From NCBI RefSeq assembly GCF_002953715.1, contig NZ_CP025012.1, forward strand, positions 2,108,001 through 2,172,000: a stretch of DNA of 64,000 nucleotides. The letters run 5' to 3'. Each line of letters starts with the position of its first letter. Position 1 is the first letter of the stretch. This DNA comes from Rhizobium leguminosarum. Lineage in GTDB: Bacteria; Pseudomonadota; Alphaproteobacteria; Rhizobiales; Rhizobiaceae. Position numbers and translations under genes: made by a program. Shown piece after piece: positions 15,805-23,382 of the stretch. The notes under the pieces were generated by a model. It had not been told where the DNA came from, made no database searches, and worked only from the letters and a program-made list of their open reading frames with translations.

Positions 15805-16986
15805 ATGCGCACTTCTCTATCTGCCCTTTGTGCCGCCTTCCTGGCGAGCATGTACTTCCGAAGTTATTTCGGCGTCGTCGGTCCGTTGATTTCTGATGAG
15901 CTCGCACTGTCGCCGGTCGAATTCGGGTGGCTTGCGTCCGCGTTCTTCGGATCATTCGCATTGCTACAAGTCCCCGTCGGCATCGCGTTCGACCGATTTG
16001 GCGTCCGTTGGCCAATGGCCTCGATGATGGTCGTGGGCGCCGTCGGTTCTGCGCTCCTCGGGTCGTCATCCGGCTTTTTGTCGGCGTTCGCTGGTCAGGT
16101 CGCCATCGGCATTGGATGTGCGCCGATCTTTATGGGCGTCCTCTACTATCTGGGCCGGCTTCATTCGCCGGACAAGGCCGGGCGGCTGGCAGCGACGGTG
16201 AGTTCGATGGCTCAGTGGGAGCGCTGATCTCCGCGTCTCCGTTGTCCTTCTTCACGGCGGAATGGGGTTGGCGCGCCGCGTGCTGGACAGCCGCGGCGAT
16301 GACGTCGGGCTGCGCCCTCTCGATCGCGTTGTCGTTGCGCCAGACGCCCTCGGCCAGGAGTGCCCTACAGACGACGGGGCACGGAACATGGAGGCTGCCT
16401 CACCTCCTCTACCTTGTACCCATCTGCTTCACGCTCTCGCTAGGTGGCACCTTTAGAAACGCTTGGGCGGGACCATACCTCACGGACGTCTTCGGGCACG
16501 GCACCAATGTCGGCGCCGTTCTGACTGCCGTAAGTGTTTTTGGAATTGCGACTTCGTTCGTCCTGCCTTTCGCGCTCCCGCGTTGGCGCGGGCGTAGGAT
16601 CGTGACCGCAACCTACGTAGTGGGCGTTCTGAGTGCGCTTCTCCTCGCCTTCTCGCCGGGTGCAAGCATCTTCGCCGCATCCGCGGGATTGGCGTTCCTC
16701 TACGCGATGGGAAATGTCCATCCCGTGGCGATGACGGAGGCGCAGGCATTGTTGCCGACTCAAATTAGAGGCATCGGACTGGGCGCGCTCAACACGCTCG
16801 TCTTCCTCGGGGTGTCGGCGTCGTCCTCTGTCTTTGGCGCTCGCCGAGCTTCATTTCAGCGCGGCCGCGACCTATGGCCTGATTTTTGGCGCGACGGCCA
16901 TGGCGCTTGCGATTGCCCTTGGTCTCTACGTGGTATGTCGTCCGAAGGCTATTGCCGTGCAAGAGGCCGCGCGAGTGTTCGATTGA
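15805..16986 (+). pseudogene. MFS transporter broken by two frameshifts
   Basis: A full-length major facilitator (about 394 codons) can be read only by changing frame twice. Part 1 (15805 to about 16213) has the first helices and the VGIAFDRFGVRWPMA loop typical of MFS proteins. Part 2 (about 16215-16840) begins GSVGALISASPLSFF and includes LGGTFRNAWAGPYLTDVF and PTQIRGIGLGALNTLVF. Part 3 (about 16840-16986) returns to the first frame with LHFSAAATYGLIFGATAMA and ends VQEAARVFD. The two shifts compensate, but the middle third is still out of register. It is broken in this sequence unless both are sequencing errors. Substrate unknown. Confidence 0.75.
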
Positions 16987-17007
16987 AAGCGACCTCTCGT
17001 TCGGCCC

Positions 17008-17274
17008 CTACTCCGTCATCCGCCGCCGCCAACCTATCGCCTCTTCGACGACGGCTGCGACCGGCTCTCGGATGTCCACCCATCTCGCCCAGGTTATCAG
17101 CCCGTCCTTCGGGAAAGTCTCGCTGTAGATGCGACTGGTCCGTCGGTCAAACGTAGCGAACCACGTGCTCGATGAAGACGCCGTCGGCCTCTTGATGACG
17201 GAGATGTTGAGGGTGCCGTGATCGTCGAGCTGATCAGTGGTTACGCCAAAGAACTCATCGAAAAAAGTCGCCAT
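17008..17274 (-). CDS. Hypothetical protein, possibly a remnant
   Basis: An 88-residue frame beginning MATFFDEFFGVTTDQLDDHG. After about residue 27 an alternative frame (HQEADGVFIEHVVRYV, then a stop) looks equally protein-like, so the gene may be frameshifted or be the stump of a longer one. No family is recognised with confidence. It lies at the edge of the decaying zone. Confidence 0.35.
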   Translation of the reverse strand: MATFFDEFFGVTTDQLDDHGTLNISVIKRPTASSSSTWFATFDRRTSRIYSETFPKDGLITWARWVDIREPVAAVVEEAIGWRRRMTE

Positions 17275-17623
17275 TGGCCGCCCGCATGATAGTTAATACA
17301 ACACGAAGAAGGTGGGGCGTCGAACGAAATTTCGTAACCACGAATCTATGCGCGCCTTCGCTAATCAACCAGCGGAATCAACTGATACCGAACACGGGGC
17401 ACCGAGGTGCTTCGACGGTCCTCCCTGCATCGTCCCTGCCCTCCACCTTTCCAGCCGGCTCTTCCGCACTCCCAGTTCGTCAGGTGCCCGCAACCGTATG
17501 ACCCCACCTTGTCGTTAACGGTCGGTTCCGGCGTGCCGTGAATTCCAAAGGTTGGCTCGGTCAGATCAATCCAGACGCTCCCAAAGGGTCGAACAGCCAG
17601 TAGACGTATCCGACACCGATCGC
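17275..17623. other. Intergenic region without a recognisable gene
   Basis: About 350 bases between the small leftward frame and the end of the HupE gene. Short open frames on both strands have no family pattern and no good ribosome site. I see no convincing regulatory element. Confidence 0.4.
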
Positions 17624-18610
17624 CTACCCGAACCCCGCGATCCTCTGAGCGAACCAGAACGCCGACACCGTTCCGATCACGTAGGCCAGCGAGACGCGCA
17701 GGCGAGCTATGTCCGCGACCAGCAGCCGTATTGCTGCCATAGTCAGAAGTGCGACCGCCACGAAGGCGAGCTGCCCGACCTCGACTCCCAGATTGAATGT
17801 CAGGAGCGCCAACGGTACGTCCTTCTGCGGCAGTCCGATTTCCCGCAATGCGCCGCCAAATCCGAAGCCGTGCAGCAGTCCGAAAGTAAAGCTGATCATC
17901 CAAGGATATCGGCTCGAGAGATTCCGCCTTCCTCGATCCGACCGAACGATCTCCGCGCCGACGAACATGATGCTGAGCGCTATCAGCGCTTCTATGGGAG
18001 GCTGCGGCACGGCCGCGATCCCCAGCGTCGCGAAGGCAAGAGTCACCGAGTGCGCGACCGTGAAGGAGGTGATTGTCGCAAGTAGCGTCCTTGGATTCCC
18101 GATTAAAAGCAGGAGCGCGAACACGAACAGGAGATGGTCCACGCCGGTCACGATGTGCTGGACGCCGAGTACGAAATACGTCCGGGCCGTGGCCATCCCA
18201 GTCGGCGTCGCGGCGATCGCGACCTCCGGATAGTCGGGCGAAACGCGGCTCGTCTGCGTCGTGCCATCGAGATTGACCACTCTGATCAGCGCATCCGTGT
18301 AGGTTGACGCGAGACCGTCGATGGCGACCACGCCGCCCGCCAGACCACCCTCGCACACGGCCTGCCAGCGGCTGACGAAAGCATTGTCGATGACCCCCCC
18401 TGCGCGGTCGCCATCCTGCATGCATGATGGAGGGAGGAGCACGTCGAGCGCCATCTTGTAGGCGCCCTGGGCGGGAACCTTCCACGTCAATGCGTAGCGA
18501 TGCGTTGCAACCTCGTCGATCTCGAGGTAGGCCGGTCTCAGCTCATGCGCACGGGCTGCGGAACAGGCGAGAAGAACGAAGCCAATGATGAGGTAGAGGG
18601 ATCGGGTCAT
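17624..18610 (-). CDS. HupE/UreJ-family membrane protein
   Basis: A 328-residue protein. A signal peptide (to about residue 21, ARA/HELRP) is followed by an exported domain of about 140 residues, then about seven membrane helices. The HupE/UreJ pattern is seen in LGVQHIVTGVDHLLFVF, ITSFTVAHSVTLAF and FGLLHGFGFGGAL, with conserved His and Asp residues that could bind nickel or cobalt. Family members are metal permeases or accessory proteins; here no hydrogenase or urease is near. The start overlaps the stop of the parvulin gene by four bases (ATGA), so the two are translationally coupled. It is the last gene of the DUF2092-DUF3604 operon. Confidence 0.85.
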   Translation of the reverse strand: MTRSLYLIIGFVLLACSAARAHELRPAYLEIDEVATHRYALTWKVPAQGAYKMALDVLLPPSCMQDGDRAGGVIDNAFVSRWQAVCEGGLAGGVVAIDGLASTYTDALIRVVNLDGTTQTSRVSPDYPEVAIAATPTGMATARTYFVLGVQHIVTGVDHLLFVFALLLLIGNPRTLLATITSFTVAHSVTLAFATLGIAAVPQPPIEALIALSIMFVGAEIVRSDRGRRNLSSRYPWMISFTFGLLHGFGFGGALREIGLPQKDVPLALLTFNLGVEVGQLAFVAVALLTMAAIRLLVADIARLRVSLAYVIGTVSAFWFAQRIAGFG

Positions 18611-19488
18611 CTGACCCCCGATGTCTTGATTGCCGATGCGGACGTGCCGGTCGGCCAGACCACGCGCACCTCGTAGTGCTTCTTCATGTCATCGTAACGC
18701 CGGGCTGCGATCTGCGCACGTCTTCCACTCTCCCAGTCAAGCCGGACAGCCTCTCGCACATCCGCAAGCGGCGGCGTGCCTCCGTCCTTCTTCTCATCGA
18801 CATAGACGAGATGGCCGCCGAAAGGAGAGTTCAAGGGTCCGACCCACTCGCCTTCGGGGACGAGTTTCAGGGCCGCGACGAAGTCCTTGCCGAAGATGCT
18901 GGCGACGACGTCGGCATCCGACAGTTCCATTCGTTCGGGAAGAAGGGTCGGATCGCCAGCGGTTTCCTCTGAAGCCGCTGCTGTTTCGAGGTGCGCCAGG
19001 ACGATTTTCGCTCTTTCTACGGTGCTCTCGGATGATCCCTTGCCGTCGAAGAAGATCTGGCGGAACGCCAGCCTGTCCTGAGTGCGGAACTTTCCCGCAT
19101 TTGCAGCGAGATACGCCTCCAGTTCTCCCTCCTTCGGTGTCAGTTCTTCACCGCTCGGCTCGAGCAGGAACTCCATCTTCTGCTGCATGCGGCGCCGCAC
19201 GAGGGTGTCGTCCTTATCGAGGCCCATCTTCAGTCCCTCACGATAGAAGACCTCCTCCTTGACGCGGCTGTCGACGAGCGTGACGAACTCGGATTCGGTC
19301 GGGGGACGCTGCCATGTCCGCGAGAAGCTCTCGAACAACTGGCCGAGCTCGCCCTGTCCCAGCTCGATCACCTGGCCATCCGCTGCCACAGGCGATCGGT
19401 TCACGGCCGAATACAGACCGAAGACCGTGACGCCCAGCAGTAGGAAATGCACCAACGGTTCCCTAATGATCGTTTTGAGGATCTTCAT
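18607..19488 (-). CDS. Membrane-anchored parvulin-type peptidyl-prolyl isomerase
   Basis: A 293-residue protein starting MKILKTIIREPLVHFLLLG, an N-terminal signal anchor, so it faces the periplasm. The central SurA/PrsA-like helical part (FVTLVDSRVKEEVFYREG, RRRMQQKMEFLLE, TPKEGELEAYLAANAGKF) leads to a parvulin domain (RLAFRQIFFDGKG, VVASIFGKDFVAALKLVPEG, WVGPLNSPFGGHLVYVDEK). The start at 19488 has a G-rich site upstream; a longer frame to 19524 is less likely. It lies 46 bases after DUF3604 and overlaps HupE. It is probably a dedicated folding helper for one of the exported neighbours. Confidence 0.86.
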   Translation of the reverse strand: MKILKTIIREPLVHFLLLGVTVFGLYSAVNRSPVAADGQVIELGQGELGQLFESFSRTWQRPPTESEFVTLVDSRVKEEVFYREGLKMGLDKDDTLVRRRMQQKMEFLLEPSGEELTPKEGELEAYLAANAGKFRTQDRLAFRQIFFDGKGSSESTVERAKIVLAHLETAAASEETAGDPTLLPERMELSDADVVASIFGKDFVAALKLVPEGEWVGPLNSPFGGHLVYVDEKKDGGTPPLADVREAVRLDWESGRRAQIAARRYDDMKKHYEVRVVWPTGTSASAIKTSGVR

Positions 19489-19534
19489 TCCAGCCCCCTG
19501 GCTGTCCGTAAACTCGGCATGCACACGGCGGTCC

Positions 19535-21508
19535 TCATGCCGGATTGTACCAGATCGGCGAGGTGTACGCCCGCTCCTGGGTCTTCATCCGCACCTCGGG
19601 TCCCATCTCGCTGCCGAAGTACTTGGCGTCGTAGGCGGTCCACCGCGGCGTCGGAATTTCGAGAACGCGACCGTAGTAGAACGCCCTTTGGCTAGGGTCG
19701 AACTCGGGGTCCTTCCAGAACGCGATCAGTTCGGAAGAGCCGATGGTGTTCGTGAAGGTGGCGTTGGCGACGTCGACGGTATCGCCGACGGGAGGCAGCT
19801 TTCCATCCGCCCCTGGTTTGCGCGCGTCGGACCAGGCGACGTCGTAGACCTTCTCGTGGACTTCGCCCGCCGCATCGAGCCAGCCCTTCACCACCTCGTA
19901 GCGGTCGAGGTTGGCACCGATCGGATCCTTCAAAGCGGCGACCAGGAAGGTGGGAACCTTTTCGTTCGGAGCGGGGCCGATGTCGCCGCCCATTGGGACA
20001 CCCTTCGTATATCCGGCGATTGCCGGGCTACGGCTGGTGGCGTCGGCCTCATCGAAATCGAACCCGCCGAAGAAACGCACCAACATCCGTGGTCCCGTGG
20101 TCGCATAGGTCTCCCGCCGTTTCATCGCGTCGAAGATGGATGCGCGGGTGTTGTCTTGCGCCCAGACAGCCGCGTAGCCAGATGCCGTCTGCTCCCAGCC
20201 CGTAATGGTTATGCCAAGGCTGGGATTCTTCATGAACGGATGTTTCCAGCGCTCGGCATTCGGCTCATTGCTCGAGATCTTTCCCCAGAAGTTGTCGTCG
20301 TCCGCGGTGGAAAGGCCGGTATGAGAATCCGTGCTGCCCACCAAACCGAACTTGTAGGGATTGACCCCGAGTTCCTTTTCGAGCTTCAAGCCGGTCTGAA
20401 ACGCGGAGCGGGTATACTCGTACTGCAGCATGTCAGGCGTCTTCTTCTGGCTGACATCCAGATTACCCTTGTCCCAGCGCTCAAAATTGGCGAATTCGTC
20501 GTTGGGAGAAAGCAACGGATGCGTCTCGCCGTCCCCTTTCATCTGGGTGGTCTCGTAGAGAACTTCCCAGCGTGCGCGCTGCTCCGCATATTCCCGGTCG
20601 ATGGGTTTGCCCGTGAACGACTCGATGATCGGGAACATGGTCCCGTTGCTGAGATTGCCGTTGTGGGCGATCGCCAGCGCCTGGCCGCCTGTCTTGTCCT
20701 CATAGGCTGCAAGCCACTTCCACAGATCGCGGGGATTGTTGCTGCCGAGCGGCGGCTGGGTAGTATAAGGCTCGATCATCGCCGCCTTGTCGCCGTTGTC
20801 ACGGAAGATGACGTTGCGGTGGAGGTTGTTGCCCGTCGCCAGCGACGTCCATTCGTAGCCAATCAGCGCGGTGAAGCGGCCCGGCTCGTTCGCCTCCTCG
20901 GCGGCGTCGATGATGCTCTGCCAGGTAGACCTGTATGCGGCTGTTCCGGGTCGATAAAGGAGATCAGGAGGGAATTTCCCTTGGGAGAACGTGGTGACGA
21001 TGTCGTAGGCGGCGGCGGCCCCCTGGCCGTTCTGGATCATGTCGAACCAGCTTCGGGCCTGGGCATTTTTCAGGATCTCGGGCTTTCCTGCCATGAAGTC
21101 GGCAATGAAGCCGAGATTATCGGAGTGATCGGCGACGACGAGGAAGTCGAGCGGCCTTGAGAGCTTGACGGGCTGGCCGCTCGAGGCGGTGATTTCCTCT
21201 CCCCTTGCGAACCTGTAGGCCTCGCGGGGCCCTATCCTGGCTCCTGCCGCGCCCGCGTCGAACGACAGGTTGGTATGCAGGTGGGTGTCGCCGAAGAGCG
21301 GCCGCATCGGAAAGTTACGTCCGGCCCATGGGGAGTACGGCCGCTTCTTGGGAAAGATGTCCGCCCCGGTGGTCTTGTCGATGTCACCGATGTCGGTATG
21401 GACTGCATCCTGGGACCAGACCGTGTGAGGCATTCCGGCGGACAGAAATCCGGCCAAGGCGATGCCCGTCCACAAGTCGCGTCTGTTACGACTGCTGTTC
21501 AAGTACAT
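19535..21508 (-). CDS. Exported DUF3604-family protein (PHP-like metallo-hydrolase)
   Basis: A 657-residue protein with a signal peptide (hydrophobic stretch about 13-31). It carries the DUF3604 signatures, which resemble the metal site of the PHP phosphoesterase superfamily: LFGDTHLHTNLSFDAG, DFLVVADHSDNLGF, ALIGYEWTS, LHRNVIFRDN, ALAIAHNGNLSNG and GLVGSTDSHTGLS. The many His and Asp residues in these motifs suggest a di- or trinuclear metal centre. No activity is established for the family as far as I know. The gene is the largest of a five-gene leftward operon and is followed by a parvulin and a HupE-type possible metal permease, which would suit an exported metalloenzyme needing folding and metal supply. 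Confidence 0.88.
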   Translation of the reverse strand: MYLNSSRNRRDLWTGIALAGFLSAGMPHTVWSQDAVHTDIGDIDKTTGADIFPKKRPYSPWAGRNFPMRPLFGDTHLHTNLSFDAGAAGARIGPREAYRFARGEEITASSGQPVKLSRPLDFLVVADHSDNLGFIADFMAGKPEILKNAQARSWFDMIQNGQGAAAAYDIVTTFSQGKFPPDLLYRPGTAAYRSTWQSIIDAAEEANEPGRFTALIGYEWTSLATGNNLHRNVIFRDNGDKAAMIEPYTTQPPLGSNNPRDLWKWLAAYEDKTGGQALAIAHNGNLSNGTMFPIIESFTGKPIDREYAEQRARWEVLYETTQMKGDGETHPLLSPNDEFANFERWDKGNLDVSQKKTPDMLQYEYTRSAFQTGLKLEKELGVNPYKFGLVGSTDSHTGLSTADDDNFWGKISSNEPNAERWKHPFMKNPSLGITITGWEQTASGYAAVWAQDNTRASIFDAMKRRETYATTGPRMLVRFFGGFDFDEADATSRSPAIAGYTKGVPMGGDIGPAPNEKVPTFLVAALKDPIGANLDRYEVVKGWLDAAGEVHEKVYDVAWSDARKPGADGKLPPVGDTVDVANATFTNTIGSSELIAFWKDPEFDPSQRAFYYGRVLEIPTPRWTAYDAKYFGSEMGPEVRMKTQERAYTSPIWYNPA

Positions 21509-21581
21509 TCTCGTTCTCCTCTACCGAACACAGTTTCGGCTTCCAGGTCGGAATCTCGAAATCGCAAGTTCCAGGGTTTGA

Positions 21582-21917
21582 TCAGTCCACGTTGACGACG
21601 ACGTAGCGGCCCCCGGCGGACTGATAGTATGCTCCTCCACATCGCCAGACGACCGCTCCGCCGACGCTCGTCTTCGCACAGCCGGCAGGCAGGGCTGCGA
21701 CATACATCGAAGTACGACGGATGGTTCTGCGCGTCGTGCGGCGAGCCACGCCTGCCACGCTGCCTGGAGTCACCGGTCTGCCGACGCGTGCTTGTGCTTG
21801 CGTGGCGATGAAACCGGGCTGGCCCGACAGGACTGATAGCCAGCCGTCGGTCACGACGAGGGCCGCCACCATGACTGCGGCCGAGATGAATTTGGAAAAC
21901 GTGCGCTTCGTGCTCAT
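21582..21917 (-). CDS. Small exported protein of unknown function
   Basis: A 111-residue protein. The N-terminal hydrophobic stretch FISAAVMVAALVV suggests export. A basic RRTTRRTIRRTS segment in the middle and a cysteine-containing end (PAGCAKTSVGGAVVWRCGGAYYQ) follow; the two cysteines could form a disulfide. The ATG overlaps the stop of the DUF2092 gene (ATGA) with a GAGG site, fixing the start. I do not recognise a named family, but its tight coupling to DUF2092 suggests that the two products act together. Confidence 0.78.
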   Translation of the reverse strand: MSTKRTFSKFISAAVMVAALVVTDGWLSVLSGQPGFIATQAQARVGRPVTPGSVAGVARRTTRRTIRRTSMYVAALPAGCAKTSVGGAVVWRCGGAYYQSAGGRYVVVNVD

Positions 21918-22726
21918 TCCTGTGCCTCCAGTACGAGATCGCCGACGGCGTCCGAATAGACCGCGTCGAGCTTCTTCGCGTCCGCCGGGGGGGTGAAGAA
22001 AAACTGCTTGTCGTCGACCTTGTCGGTGTTCCAGTTTCGTAGACGCAGCGTGTACTGCGGCGCGCCCGTCACCCACTTGGTGGTGATCACATATTTCAAG
22101 GGCAGCTTGCGGTCGTCGGCGCTGATCCAGATCTGCCAGTCGACGCGATCGTTTCGAAACGCCAGGTGGTCGCACTCGATGCCGCCGACAAAGGAGGTGC
22201 CGACCAATGATCCGGAGACCACGCCGTCCATCAGAAGCGGATAGGGATCGGCGGCGAGCAGGTCGGCGCCGACCGCGTCGAGACCGGTCGACATGCGGAA
22301 TTCGTCCACCGCTTCGTCGATCGACGGGCCGGGGCTGTCGATCTGGGCGTAGACGTTCAAGGCCTTGCCATAGAGCGAGACGACCTTGCCGTCGAAGACG
22401 ACTTCGGTGTCCGCGTATGGACCGCTGCGCGTGACGCGCAAGCCGCTGGGACGCGATATTGCGATCGTCCCCGAGGCGCTGTACTGGAGCTTCTGGCCCT
22501 GCCGGTCGACGATCTCATGATCGGTGTCGTACTCGGCGCTGAAGGAAGCCATGCCCTTTAGCTTGTCAGCCATGGCGTGCAGGATGGCGTCCGCGTCGGG
22601 GTCGATGGCACTCTGGCTCAAGGCTGGCGCAGCCGACAGCGCGACGGTGATCGCGGCGGCCGCCAGACCTATGGCTCGGCGCCGCGATCCGGACCGGGCG
22701 GCGTCATGGATGTTCTCTCGCTTCAT
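21914..22726 (-). CDS. Exported DUF2092-family protein
   Basis: A 270-residue protein with an N-terminal signal (RRRAIGLAAAAITVALSAA, cut near LSQ/SAI). The body matches DUF2092, a fold related to outer-membrane lipoprotein carriers such as LolA: LKGMASFSAEYDTDHEIVD, YSASGTIAISRPSGLRV, WQIWISADDRKLPLKYVI and FFFTPPADAKKLD. The start is set at 22726, with GGAG upstream; the longer frame to 22774 is less likely. It is the first gene of the five-gene operon reaching HupE. Such LolA-like proteins bind lipids or hydrophobic ligands in the periplasm; the ligand here is unknown. Confidence 0.85.
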   Translation of the reverse strand: MKRENIHDAARSGSRRRAIGLAAAAITVALSAAPALSQSAIDPDADAILHAMADKLKGMASFSAEYDTDHEIVDRQGQKLQYSASGTIAISRPSGLRVTRSGPYADTEVVFDGKVVSLYGKALNVYAQIDSPGPSIDEAVDEFRMSTGLDAVGADLLAADPYPLLMDGVVSGSLVGTSFVGGIECDHLAFRNDRVDWQIWISADDRKLPLKYVITTKWVTGAPQYTLRLRNWNTDKVDDKQFFFTPPADAKKLDAVYSDAVGDLVLEAQE

Positions 22727-22822
22727 GTCGTTCAATCTCCGTCCTTTGGGGAGTGTCCTAAGACACCCCGGCATCGTTGGGCGGCGGCCTGTCGGTCCTT
22801 CGCCTGTTCGGCAGAGATGGCA

Positions 22823-23116
22823 TTAGCTATTTGAACCGGGCGACCATCCCTCGCTCTCCCTCAGTACCTCGCCGATCTCGCAGACGAGGGTTTCGATCAT
22901 CTCCCGCCATTCCAGCTTTCGCTCCTCGCACAACGCCGGTGGCGCTGTCGGAACGCTTGCCAACGCCCGTTCGGCGTCGGCGAGGTCCGCGCACAGATTG
23001 CAGAAGTCTTCGTTCCTATTCATCAGTCTGCGGATCGCGAGTTCGGCCCGCGGGAACCGTAGCGCCGCAGCCGAAAAGGCCAGCTCCTTGCGAGTCAATT
23101 CGCCATTCGTCGCCAT
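22823..23116 (-). CDS. Hypothetical small protein
   Basis: A 97-residue helical, charged protein (LRFPRAELAIRRLMNRNEDF, CNLCADLADAERALA, WREMIETLVCEIGEVLRE). It contains four cysteines, two of them as C-N-L-C. The ribosome site is weak. It lies about 96 bases upstream of the DUF2092 operon on the same strand and may be its first gene. I do not recognise a family. Confidence 0.6.
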   Translation of the reverse strand: MATNGELTRKELAFSAAALRFPRAELAIRRLMNRNEDFCNLCADLADAERALASVPTAPPALCEERKLEWREMIETLVCEIGEVLRESEGWSPGSNS

Positions 23117-23382
23117 CCGCCCGCTGCCATAACCTCACCAGGTGCTGGAGCCTAAGATTTGATTTCCGGTTGGGCTAGAGAACTACTGTAGGTTACGTGG
23201 TATAACGGGCAGCGATACGCCTGGGCTGGCTGATGAATCGGTGCGGCACTTCTCGGCAGACGGGAGACGCGGGTCAACGACTATCGCGGGCACGCGCGAT
23301 AGTATATTGATGTCCATATAATATTTAGACTTGAGGTTGAACGAGGACTCTATTCGGTTTTCACGCACGGGGGGGTGTCGTG

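Noticed and set aside
17361..18485. A 374-codon arginine-rich frame on the minus strand
   Set aside because: It is the wrong frame of the HupE/UreJ gene, whose signal peptide, helices and motifs are plain.
19259..21160. A 633-codon plus-strand frame
   Set aside because: Antisense of the DUF3604 gene; no family pattern, while the minus strand has metal-site motifs.
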